Source: Tetraselmis striata
Lineage: Eukaryota; Chlorophyta; Chlorodendrophyceae; Chlorodendrales; Chlorodendraceae
Reading direction: 5' to 3'
Assembly: GCA_006384855.1 (NCBI GenBank)
Contig: VCJN01002289.1
Span: 186,001 to 250,000, forward strand
DNA: 64,000 nucleotides
In this document: one piece after another, positions 21,960 to 32,916 of the stretch
Layout: every line of letters starts with the position of its first letter
How positions within the stretch are numbered: the first letter of the stretch is position 1
The notes under the pieces: generated by a model
What the model saw: the letters and a program-made list of their open reading frames with translations, nothing else
The model's database searches: none
Told to the model about the DNA's origin: nothing
Position numbers and translations under genes: made by a program

Positions 21960-23750
21960 TGCTGTGGTCACGGCCCGAAAACAGGGGGCAGGTCCTAGAA
22001 GTCACACCTGCGCCAAGATGTGCGGCTAAGGCGCCACGGTCTCGCCCGATGACGAGCCATAGAGCGCGCTTGCTTACTGTTAACGGGTTCCGGGCCTCGC
22101 GAGATGCCACAACCACAACTCTGCCCTCGGCAGTGAGCGTTGAACTTGAAATCCATCCTCGGTGCGGGTCCTTGCGTGAGGTAGGTGTTAGGAATCTGGA
22201 CGCACGACATGTCGGCTGTGCTCGCCGCGGCCAACGGCATAAACATATCCAATGTACTAAACCACGGCGAAGTAGCAATTGCGTAAGGCCCGACGATGCG
22301 TTTGGCGGCTTCCGCGAAGGCACCCGGGGATAGCGCATCTCCGTGAAAGTCGGCATGCCGACACAGCTCAGTGTCGCTCATGAGATGACCCGCGGCTCGC
22401 CCTCGGAAGGCAGTCACCGTGCCTCGATGTCCGTTGTACGGGTCCCAAACCACAAGATTCCTCCAGACCTCCACGTACTAATGGAGGTTGTAAGGCTGTG
22501 TCACTCCCAAGGGAAAGTGTAGATACATGGCCTTTCCTTTTGCTTAGCTGCGTATGTCCGATGAAAGCCCGTGTCAATGCCCAGTCTGTCCATCGCCACT
22601 GCATGCCCCATTTTAGACGTCGTTCGAAGTCCGCACGAGAGATTCCCACATCTGGGATTCCCTGCGCCGCGGCTATGTAGCAGGCCACACGTGTCATCAT
22701 TCACATCGCCATATGCACCTCGCAGTTCTAACATAATATGCAGGTCTTTGGCAAAGTAGCTGCGTTGTCCACTATCACCTTAGCTCGAAGCCACGAAGAT
22801 GGGGAAAGTCCCAGATTTTGGTCGTCTTATGGCGGAGAGCAATTAAGACGTCATCCGAGACTTGCTTCAATGCTTCGCGCACATCTTCCCTCACAAGCTC
22901 GTCGTGGAAGTGCTCGTGGGGGTTCATGTCGTACCGCTCCGGCACGACCTCACAAAGCCTCTTTCTCGCATGCGCTCGGCGATTCGCTGTGTTATCCCGG
23001 TCGATGGTTGGATACACCTCCTCGTTGTACGCGGCATTGAAGGGCGTGATCTGCCACTCTAGGCCTGGCGCGTGAGTGCCGCGGTTGGTACCGTAGCTGG
23101 CAAACAAGCGGAAGCAAGGGCCTAGCTCGGCCTTTCCCGCGCAACGCGTGCATGTGGTCGCCGTCACCGGGTGCGCGATCTATGGAAACTCATGCGGCGA
23201 CGCTTCGGTACCATACTCATGATGGTACTCGACGGCTCCGTCATGGACGCCATCTCCCTGATGGGTAAAGCGCCGGCACAAACAAGGTTTATAGTCACGC
23301 ACCACAACATAGCATGGCGGGCAAAGGATACCCACACCTTCGGGGCAACTCACACCTACAACGGGTGCGGAAGATTCCCCCACCGCCTCGATCACAAGGT
23401 TGTGGGCAGGCTCGGATGGGATCCTGTCACGCTTGGGGCGTCGCGGCGCCGGGATTGCTTCTGTATGTGGGGTCGTAAATCGGCTATCTGGCTCGCCTAG
23501 CCCGGATGTGCTTTCTGAATTGGGGTCGGTAAGTCGGCTATCGGCTGCGAACACGGCTCGCTCGTGCTTGGGCGGTAAGGCAGACCGACGGCAACAACGC
23601 CCGGAGCTGCAGTCGCCTTGCCGCCTCGAAGAGGCGCGGGTAACCCGAAGATCTGGCATGTTCTCTCAGTTTGTTCAGTCCATATGGCGCGACTACGACG
23701 GGGAAGCCAGTGGCAAGTAGGGTTGTGCACCACATGCAGGGTAGGTGGGC
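21960..23750 (-). pseudogene. Frameshifted relic with zinc-binding and methyltransferase-like parts
   Basis: Several minus-strand frames read as one broken protein. At 23659-23180 there are CPPC and CLCRR words. At 23167-22775 comes CTRCAGKAELGPC and a charged helical stretch with HEHFHDELVREDVREAL. At about 22650-22480 is RRLKWGMQWRWTDWALTRAF. At 22474-22150 comes VVWDPYNGHRGT, then ATSPWFSTLDMFMPLA and VQIPNTYLT, and in another frame GRVVVVASREARNPL and ALWLVI. The WDP-G-G-T and SPWF pair resembles motifs I and IV of N6-adenine-type methyltransferases, but the fit is loose. Frame changes without splice sites and internal stops show it is dead. It is probably a mobile-element passenger. Confidence 0.4.
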
Positions 23751-23759
23751 CCACGGGGG

Positions 23760-24049
23760 TGGACGTATCTGCCGCTGGCGTCGCAGTAAGATGGCGGCGC
23801 TAAGGTAAGATCTGGTGAGCATAAGGGTGAGCACATGCCAACCGTATTACATCTTACATACTACAACGTCACCTAGTGGTACATTCGTATAGTTAGATTT
23901 GCAAAACGCCTTCTTTTTTATGAACTATTTCTTTTCGCAGTACATTCGAGTACCGATATAAATTTCACTCGGAATCGCGACCATTTTAACGTCGTTGTTG
24001 CCCCCAATAAATGGGTCTTTTCCGAGTAGAGTATTTGGACCAATTTTTA
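23760..24049. other. Spacer before the 24-kb array
   Basis: AT-richer DNA with no gene or clear repeat. Confidence 0.4.
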
Positions 24050-24790
24050 ATTGGATAAAAAGCTACTGCATTTGTAACGATTTATCGTTGACACGATATA
24101 TCGTTCCTAACATCTTGCTTGCGGTCGGGACTTAATCCTTACTATCTTGGGTTGATGATAACAACGACACACTTGTATGATGAACTACGGCTGTGGGTGA
24201 TAAAATGCTATCGCGTTTGTAACGATTTATCGTTGACACGATATATCGTTACTAATACTGTCGGGACATAATGTCCGGCGTTCACGACTTGTAACGATGT
24301 CACGTTGACCCAATATGGCGTGATGACTTCTGTCCGGATTGGTGAGATACTCGTATGAACGATCGTGTTGGGTGATAAAAAGCTACCGCACTTGCAACGA
24401 TTTATCGTTGATAACAACGACGATGACATACTTGCATGAACGATCATGGGTTATAAAATGCTACCGCGTCCGCAACGATCTGCCGTTGACACGATATGTC
24501 GTTACTAATACTGTCGGGAGATTCCGGCGTTTTGCACGACTTGTAACGATGTCAAGTTGACCCGACATAGCGTGCTGACTTCTGTCTGGATTGGCGAAAT
24601 ACTCGTATGAACGATCGTGCTGCTGATAAGATTTAAGCTACCGCACTTCAATGTAATGAATTATCGTTGACACGATGTATAGCGTTCCTAACACTGTGCG
24701 GTCGGGACATACTCCCCGGGGTTGATGATGACACCGACATACTTGTATGAACGACCGTGGGTGATAAAATACTACCGCACCTGTCCCCTT
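24050..24790. repeat. Palindrome-rich tandem array, ~252-bp higher-order period
   Basis: The word GATAAAA(A)GCTAC or its variants recurs near 24051, 24197, 24372, 24450, 24624 and 24760. Each is followed by AACGATTTATCGTT-type and ACGATATATCGT palindromes. Pairs of half-units repeat with a period of about 252 bp (24197 to 24450, and 24372 to 24624). Copies are diverged. The self-complementary words give each unit several potential hairpins. No coding is supported. Confidence 0.65.
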
Positions 24791-25944
24791 GACCTCCGCC
24801 ACAATGCGACTAGACTTGTTCACGTCCGGGAAGCAGGCTCTCCGGTATGGAGATTCGTCACAACCCCAAGCGTCACAACCCCAAGCGGAGTCGCACCAAC
24901 CGAGCATAATACCGTCCGCATGCGCATAGCACCTTACGAATCTGAAACCAAAAATGACAAAGTCTTCGTAGCTGTGATGATTTGTGTGAGTTTTGTGTGC
25001 CGGCGGCACAACGTAGTGGACCTCGCGGCCGTGGGGGAGACGCGCAAAAGCCGCCGATTATGAGGCAGCATCCGATCCCATAATGGCTTCGGGGGTGAGC
25101 CTCGTGCTGCTCGCCGGGCGAGGGCGGTTCTTGGGGCTCGTCGGCCAGGGGAGCCTCGCTTGGCTCTCCTCCCGACGGTTGCGCGACATGTTGCCAAGTG
25201 ACGCTCGCCGAGGGTGTGTGTGACACAAAATCCGTCAACAACATCTTCTGCACACCATTCGACTCCTTTGGGACCTTTGTTATGCGCCTATGCTATGCGC
25301 CTTCGTTATACCTTCTGATGCGTCCTTGATGCGACCCCTTGGTGCATGCTTAAGTCGCAGGTAACTAAGTGTGGACTATCGCCGAGTGGTGGCAGCACTA
25401 CAAGAGGGCGGTCGAGACTAGAGGGCGGCTGTTTAAAACAATTGAAGATCAGCGCGAGCGCGATCCTTTTTAATTCTGCTATTTGAATTTGAACTCCTAC
25501 CTCGCGCCCGGCGACTGCGCAAAATGTCACTGTTGGGTGTTTGAATATACACCCCTCCACACAAGTCCCATGCCCCTTTTTCGCAGAATCCAAGCTTACG
25601 AATAGTAGGGCAGATGAATCTAGGATTCATGACCTGAAATCCTGGAATATTGCACATTTATGCTCAGCCTTTACCATCATAGGGTGTAAGCAACCCCTTT
25701 GGCCCTAACAAGTGCCCTACACGAGAGGCACTTGCGCCACACTGAGCGTTTATGGTACCCCCACAACAATGGGGGTTGGTGCCCCGCACGTCCCGCCGCG
25801 CATACATAGTAGACCATTGCAAGGTGGGATGGCCATGGGTGGGCGAGGAAACATGTCAACAAAGAGGCTAAGGTATTTTTTTGCTTGAGGTGGGGCCACA
25901 GTGGGCCTGTGCACGATGTGGCGTGAGAGAAAAGGGCAATATTA
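24791..25944. other. Region without a recognised gene
   Basis: Open frames are short and without domain. An 18-bp word AATATACACCCCTCCACA at 25544-25561 recurs inverted at 31799-31816, outside the inner inverted-repeat element described next, and may mark an older or larger mobile unit. Confidence 0.4.
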
Positions 25945-26319
25945 GAGCGTAAACGGTAGAGGCCACAACGCTTAATAAACTATTGTCCCACAAAAATGGT
26001 ACAATTTACGAGCTTGCGGGCGAAACAAGTAATACTGACATATAAATACAGCGCAAAGTACCGTATCCTCGCGTCGCCGCAGCCATCCGTTATCCTGCCC
26101 ACTCGAGTGGGGGGAGCTGCACAGTACTACTACTGATACCTCTCCACCACCGCCAAGGCTGACTAGAACCCAAACCGGGCCGTGGCAGACAGTTATTCAC
26201 AGGTAAGGATCCCACGCAACACAGGCATGCATGGTCTTAACTTTCACCAAATGGCGCGAACGCCCGGATCCGTGACATGAATAGACTCCGCCTACCTTCG
26301 GCGTAAGTCTGCACGGCTG

Positions 26320-26902
26320 GTGAGTAGGCATGCTGCCGCCTCTAACGACCCTGCGTCCCCGTGCCTTACTTGCCCTGCATTCCCTGCCATATCGCGAGAC
26401 TTGCAGCTCATCACGCTATTGGTTACTGCCACGCATGCCGGGGTACGTCCCATCCCGATGGAGGTGCCTAGCAACCCCCTCCCCCCCCCCGCCCCCTCCG
26501 CACGCGGCCACCCTCTCGAGAGTCTGCCAGCCGGCCCGCCCAACCCTCTCGGCCAAGGGCTGCGTCTGCTCGACGTGCCCCCACCCAACGCTCTCGTCGC
26601 GTAGCGGCCCTGGCCGTTGGACCTAGCCGGGCCGATACGCAGTCAGTGGCGCGTCAGGTGCAGGGCCCGCCAGCGGCAGACATGTCGCCGAGTTTGGCTG
26701 CCGCTGGCGATGCGGCCGAGGGCTGGCCTACGCATGGCGATGGCCAGGCTGGGGAGAGCGGCGGGTATGGAGCCGGCGCGTCGGCAGCCACATCCGGTGG
26801 ACTTACGCTCGCAGTAGGTGGGGGTGAGGGCGTGCCGGATGCCAGCGGCTCGGAGGCTAAAGGCGCGACAACCACCATGCCCACGGTAAGAGCTGTGGAA
26901 TA
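26320..26902 (+). CDS. Low-complexity open frames, doubtful
   Basis: Two consecutive plus-strand frames (26320-26604 and 26646-26903) encode Pro/Ala-rich and then Gly/Ala/Ser-rich sequence, with words such as PSNPLPPPAPS and GYGAGASAATSGG. No domain is recognised. They lie inside the inverted-repeat element just left of the satellite. They could be the N-terminal part of an element protein; chance in GC-rich DNA is as likely. Confidence 0.2.
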
Positions 26903-26959
26903 GGCGGGATGGAGGGCGAGGGGGAGGGGGGGTGAGGTTGTGGCCGTGCTGCGATATAA

Positions 26960-29900
26960 TGCTGTGGTGCACCTTTGTATTTCTACGGCTTGCTAATTAT
27001 ATCGCCATTGCACGTTTGACCGACAGCCCCCGACTCCAAAAGCTGGCACGAGCAACGCACTCCCTGCCCCCGCTGCCGACGAGATGCAGCCGGCCTCAAA
27101 AGAAGCCACGCCAGTAGTCGCCAAGGTGGGCGCCGGCCTTGCTGCGATGTCATTTTGTCCTGGGCTTATGTAGTTTTCGGCTTGCTAATTATGTCGCCAT
27201 CGCACGTTCGAGCCACAACCCCCGATTGCAAAGCACGAGCGACGCACCCCCTTGCCTTGCTGCCGACGAGTCGCAGCCGGCCTCAAATGAAGCGACGCCT
27301 GTCGCCAAGGTGGGCGGCCTTGCTTCGATGTAAGGCTATGCTGGGCTTCTGTAGTTTTCGGCTTGCTAATTATTATATATGTCGCCATCGCACGTTCCAC
27401 CCACAGCCCCCGAGTGCAAAATGTGGCACGGGCGACGCAACCCCTTCGCCTTGCTGCCGACGAGTCGCAGCCGGCTCGCATGCGCCACCAGTCGCCAAGG
27501 TGGGCGGCCTTGCTGTGATGTAAGGCTATGCTAGGTTTTTGCAGTTTTCGGCTTGCCAATTATGCCGCCATCGCACGTTCGACCGACAGCCCCCGAGTGC
27601 AAAAGCTTGCACGAGCGACGAGTACCCCCTTCGCCTTGCTGCCGACGAGTCGCAGCCGGCGCTCGCTAGAAGCGCCGCCAGTTGCCAAGGTGGGCGGCCT
27701 TGCTGCGAGGTAAGGCTTTGCTAGGCTGTTTTAGTTTTCGGCTTGCTAATTATTATGTCGCCATTGCACGCTCGACCCACAACCCCCAAGTGCAAAAGCT
27801 GGCACAAGCAACGCACTCCCTGCCCCCGCTGCCGACGAGTTGCAGACGGCCTCTCAAGAAGCAACGCCGGTCGCCAAGGTGGGCGGCTTTGCAACGATGT
27901 AAAGCTATGCTAGGCTGTTTTTGTTTTCGGCTCGCTAATTATGTCGCCATCGCACGTTCGACCCATAGCCCCCAACTGCAAAAGCTGGCACGAGCGACGA
28001 TCCCCCTGCCCCCGCTGCAGCCGAGCCGTACCCGGCCTCGAAAGAGGCGACGCCAGTCGCCAAGGTGGGCGGCCTTGCTGCGATGTAAGGCTATGCTAGG
28101 CTGTTTTAGTTTTCGGCTTGCTAATTATGCCGCCATCGCACGTTCCACCGACAGCCCCCGAGTGTTGTCGACGAGTCGCAGCCGGCCTCAAAAGACGCGC
28201 CGCAAGTCGCTAAGGTGGGCGGCCTTGCTGGGACATAATCATGCTGTCCACCTTTACATTTTTATGGCTTGCCAATTATGTCGCCATCGCGCGTTCGACC
28301 TACCCCCCCCCCCCCTCCCCCGACTGCTAGCTGCAGGAGCGACGCACCCCCGCCCTCGCCTTGCTGCCGACGAGTCGCAACCGGCCTCAAAAGAAGCGAC
28401 GCCAGTCGCAAGGTGGGCGGCCTTTCTGCGATGTAATGCTATGTTGGCCTTTTTTAGTTTCCGACTTGCTGATTATTATGTCGCCATCGCACATTCGACC
28501 CGTAGCCCCCGACCGCAAAAGCTGGCACAAACGACGCACCCGCTGCCCCCGCTGCAAAAGCTTGCACTAGCGACGTATCCCCAGCCCCCGGTGCGGCCTA
28601 GATGCAGCCGGCCTCAATCGAGGCGACGCAAGTCGCCAAGGTGGGCGGCCTTGCTGCGACATAATGCTGCTGTCCACCTTTGCATTTTTGTGACTTGCTA
28701 ATTATGTCGCCATCGCGCGTTGACCTACCCCCCCCTCCCCCGACTGCTACCTGCACGAGCGACGCACCCCCTCGCCTTGCTGCCGACGAGTCGCAACCGG
28801 CCTCAAAAGAATCGACGCAAATCGCAAAGTGGGCGGCCTTACTGCGATGTAATGCTATGTTGGGCTTTTTTAAGGTTCCAACTTGCTGATTATTATGTCG
28901 CCATCGCACATTCGACCCCCCCCCCCCCCCCCCCCGACTGCAAAAGCTGGCACAAGCGACGCACCCGCTGCCCCCGCTGCAAATGCTTGCACTAGCGACG
29001 TATCCCCAGCCCCCGGTGCGGCGTAGTTGCAGCCGGCCTCAATCGAGGCGACGCAAGTCGCCAAGGTGGGCGGCCTTGCTGCGACATAATGCTGGTGTCC
29101 ACCTTTGCATTTTTGTGGCTTGCTAATTATGTCGCCATCGCGCGTTTGACCTACCCACATCCCCCGACTGCTACCTGCACGAGCGACGCACCCCCTCGCC
29201 TTGCTGCCGACGAGTCGCAACCGGCCTCAAAAGAAGCGACGCCAGTCGCAAAGTGGGCGGCCTTACTGCGATGTAATGCTATGTTGGCCTTTTTTAGTTT
29301 CCGACTTGCTGATAATTATGTCGCCATCGCACATTCGACCTGTAGCCCCCGACCGCAAAAGCTGGCACAAACGACGCACCCGATGCCCCCGCTGCAAAAG
29401 CTTGCACTAGCGACGTATCCCCAGCCCCCGGTAGGTGCGGCCTAGATGCAGCCGGCCTCAATCGAGGCGACGCAAGTCGCCAAGGTGGGCGGCCTTGCTG
29501 CGACATAATGATGCTGTCCACCTTTGCATTTTTGTGTCTTGCTAATTATGTCGCCATCGCGCGTGTGACCCCCCCCCTTCCCCCGCCCCCTCCCCCGACT
29601 GCTACCTGCACGAGCGACGCACCCCCTCGCCTTGCTGCCGACGAGTCGCAACCGACCTCAAAAGAAGTGACGCTAGTCGCAAAGTGCGCGGCCTTACTGC
29701 GATGTAAGGCTATGTTGCGCTTTTTTAGTATCCGACTTGCTCATTATGTAGTCGCCATCGCACATTCGAACCACCCCCCCGAATGCAAAAGCTTGCACAA
29801 GCGACGCACCCGCTGCCCCCGCTGCAAAAGCTTGCACTAGCGACGTATCCCCAGCCCCCGGTGCGGCCTAGATGCAGCCGGCCTTAATCGAGGCGACGCA

Positions 29901-30660
29901 AGTCGCCAAGGTGGGCGGCCTTGCTGCGACATAATGCTGCTGTCCACCTTTGCATTTTTGTGGCTTGCTAATTATGTCGCCATCGCGCGTTTGACCTACC
30001 CACCACCCCCCGACTGCTACCTGCACGAGCGACGCACCCCCTCGCCTTGCTGCCGACGAGTCGCAACCGGCCTCAAAAGAAGCGAGGCAAATCGCAAAGT
30101 GGGCGGCCTTTCTGCGATGTAATGCTATGTTGGGCTTTTTTAGTTTCCGATTTGCTGATTATTATGTCGCCATCGCACATTCGACCCGTAGCCCCCGACC
30201 GCAAAAGCTGGCACAAACGACGCACCCGCTGCCCCCGCTGCAAAAGCTTGCACTAGCGACGTATCCCCAGCCCCCGGTGCGGCCTAGATGCAGCCGGCCT
30301 CAATCGAGGCGACGCAAGTCGCCAAGGTGGGCGGCCTTGCTGCGACATAATGCTGCTGTCCACCTTTGCATTTCTGTGGCTTGCCAATTATATATGTCAC
30401 CATCGTCGCGCGTTTGACCTACCCACATCCCCCCGACTGCTACCTGCACAAGCGACGCACCCCCTCGCCTTGCTGCCGACGAGTCGCAACCGGCCTCAAA
30501 AGAAGCGACGCTAGTCGCAAAGTGGGCGGCCGTACTGCGATGTAATGTTATGTTGGGTTTTTTTTAGTTTCCGACTTATACTAATTATGTAGTCGCCATT
30601 GCACATTCGACCCATACCCCGCCCCGACTGCAAAAGCTTGCACGAGCGACGCACCCGCCG
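26960..30660 (+). repeat. Satellite array, ~189-bp monomer turning into ~421-bp higher-order unit
   Basis: The monomer contains GTGGGCGGCCTTGCTGCGA, TTTTCGGCTTGCTAATTATG, TCGCCATCGCACGTTCGACC, GAGCGACGCACCCCCTGCC-like and GACGAGTCGCAGCCGGCCTC words. GTGGGCGG starts near 27126, 27310, 27500, 27690, 27879 and 28065, giving about 184-190 bp. From about 28230 two monomer types alternate. The type marked by GACATAATGCTGCTGTCCACC starts near 28230, 28656, 29081, 29500, 29926 and 30342, a period of 416-426 bp. Runs of C interrupt some copies. Open frames up to 339 codons across the array only translate the repeat. Confidence 0.85.
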
Positions 30661-30808
30661 CCTTTGCCTCGTTCCGCCGCCACAAGGTGATCATATACTT
30701 TGCGCCAGTACACGCGAACCCTAACAACCTGCACAGGGTTTAAAGCTATGATACTGTCCCAAAAAAACAGGCTAATACTCAGGCGCCGTGGCCTCTACCG
30801 TTTACGCT

Positions 30809-32916
30809 ATAACCTTGCCGTGATACCATCGCCACTGCAGTGCCGCCTTGAGGTGTAGCTCTCAAACTCGCGGTATCGCTCAGTGCGTTGCGAGGAAATG
30901 CCAGAAAATTTCATATAAATACCAATAAAGACTACGCGAGCAGGGCTTCAAATTCTACAGGAAGAGTACGGTCGTCTGAGGCCATTTAAGCACTCTTTGA
31001 TTTTTTTCGAAATAACATGTCGTCGAAATCTGACGTATGTGTCAGCGTGTGGTCAACACGTTGGCGCGAAACTTTATGCCAAGGGGATATCAGAACCTCA
31101 TGCACGATGGCGGGACAGTGTGTTGTATGTACTTGTGCACGGACTACTCATGATATTTGGCACATACCCCTCTTGAGCGATGCCCACGGCCGCCATGCCG
31201 GTCCCCCCTTTCACAACATTATTTTCGTCAGCATAAACGCATAAAGGTGCACACCATTGTGGTCGCCCCACTGGGCTCGCCATGGCGCGCTATAAGCATG
31301 CGGCCATGCATGCACTGCTGTCGAAAACCTTTGGCCTACGGCAAGGAGGCCGCGAGAACCCTCTCCCGCCTGCGCGGCGTGCAACGATCACAACCGCATT
31401 TTGTCCATGATCTTGGCCATCAACCATCGTCATCGATACGCAGGGCTTGGTCCAAGTCGCGAATGACCTAATTTCAATGCCCTACGTGTATGGTGGATAG
31501 TGATCATATCAAGGGTGATGTGGTAATTATGATTACGGTGGCTGTGGTGTCCCATGCCTATTTGTGCACAAGAGTAGTGGCGCAAATCGTGGTTTTGAAG
31601 CGCTAGCGCTAGAAGCCATGCTTTTGCTTGACTGAAAGCGTTGGCGGCAACGGCCACCGCGTGGCAGTATAGAGTGTATCGCGCTATCGCGGCATTACCC
31701 CCCAGCCGTACGACCCTGAGTAACATGCATGCACGCGCGCACGGTCTCAGTGTAGCCGCGCATGGGCATGTGGATCAAATTCGCAAACCCCATACTTATG
31801 TGGAGGGGTGTATATTTGAAACGATATATAACATATCGTAGTTGCAGCAGCACCGCGATATCGTTGCACCGCGCGGCTGGGCGTGTAAGCCCTAGCTGTG
31901 CGGGTAGGACGCTAGGTTACACGCGGCCCGCGAGGGGCGCAGGGAGAGCGAGGACCGGGGTACAGGACCGGGGTACAAGACCTGTACATTAGCGCGCATT
32001 GCGCGGTTCAGTGTCCGGCTCAATAATAATATAAATGATCCTGTGGTCGTGAGAAGATGACACCTTTATTCATACTTCCATGCCGTTCGTCAGTTCATTA
32101 GTCGCTAGGCGCGCCACAGCAGCGCGCGCGAGGGCGCACTGCCTGGCCGGCACATGCGCATGCCGCCTCGCGATTCTCGTTGCCAGGTCTCGCGGGCATA
32201 CTGCACAGCGCCCTCGTGGTTCGAGCGGGCACTCTCAGCCTGCGGTAACACTTCTACCGTTTCGCCTGCTGGGGCACGCTGCGCGATAGCCTATTGTACG
32301 CACGTGGGGCGCCAACCAGTTCAGCCACCCGTTGGGCGATCTCCTCCGGGAGAAGTGGGATAAGTGCAGCGGGCAAAAGGTCCAGCATGCGCCTACCACT
32401 CAGTCTGCCCTTGGCTGGCAGGGGGTAGCATCCCAGCGCGCTGTCCTGGAGACTGTGGTGCGCCGGCCCCGCTGCTTGCGACTCTGGCCGTCAGCGGCCA
32501 ACCGGGCGGAGGGGGCTGGAAAGGCGGGTCGACGGCGGGAAGGTGGCGGGGACGGCGCTCTGCGTATGAAATTGGGCATGTGTAAATTCACTGGCCTGTA
32601 GCAGCGCTGGGTCGGGCGCGAATCGGTGCCATGCCAATATATCGATATGATCATGAGGGGGCCAACGGCCATTTAAGCCAGAGGCAGTCCTGGGACGTTG
32701 CTTGACTTGCTGCACGGAGAGTGGGGAGGGGGGGGGGGGGGGGCACTTCCGGTCTCCCTGATGGCAATGCGGGAATCGGGCCGGCAGGCAGCGGGGTAGG
32801 TGCTGAGGCCGAGTCGCTGTGGCAAATAAGAGATAATTTTCTTGTAGGGCCTGACTATCCCGTGTAGTGCTGGGCGCTGGGCGCCAGGCACTCCCTGCCC
32901 AGCACAGGACGCCCCA
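30809..32916. other. Intergenic region upstream of the LRR gene
   Basis: No gene is recognised in 2.1 kb. A G tract lies at about 32727-32743, and GGACCGGGGTACA is repeated in tandem near 31955-31978. The last few hundred bases should include the promoter of the gene starting at 32917, but no core motif is clear. Confidence 0.45.

Larger units (their letters stand above)
25946..30808. mobile_element. Inverted-repeat-bounded region enclosing a satellite array
   Basis: AGCGTAAACGGTAGAGGCCAC at 25946-25966 occurs as its exact reverse complement at 30788-30808. Beyond these 21 bp the two ends stay weakly alike. GCGCAAAGTA lies 105 bp inside the left end and its complement 103 bp inside the right end, and a TGTCCCA word lies near both. 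The interior holds a GC-rich low-complexity frame and a 3.7-kb satellite. This fits a non-autonomous DNA transposon or a segmental inverted duplication. No target duplication was identified and no transposase is present. Confidence 0.5.

Noticed and set aside
21791..22333. 180-codon plus-strand frame
   Set aside because: It lies opposite the methyltransferase-like relic, whose minus-strand frames carry the recognisable motifs; the plus frame has none.
24050..24790. CRISPR array
   Set aside because: The sequence is eukaryotic, the repeats are long and diverged, there are no unique spacers of regular size, and no cas genes are present.
27682..28701. 339-codon open frame inside the satellite
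   Set aside because: It is a translation of about five tandem monomers, stays open only because the unit length is near a multiple of three, and shows no domain.
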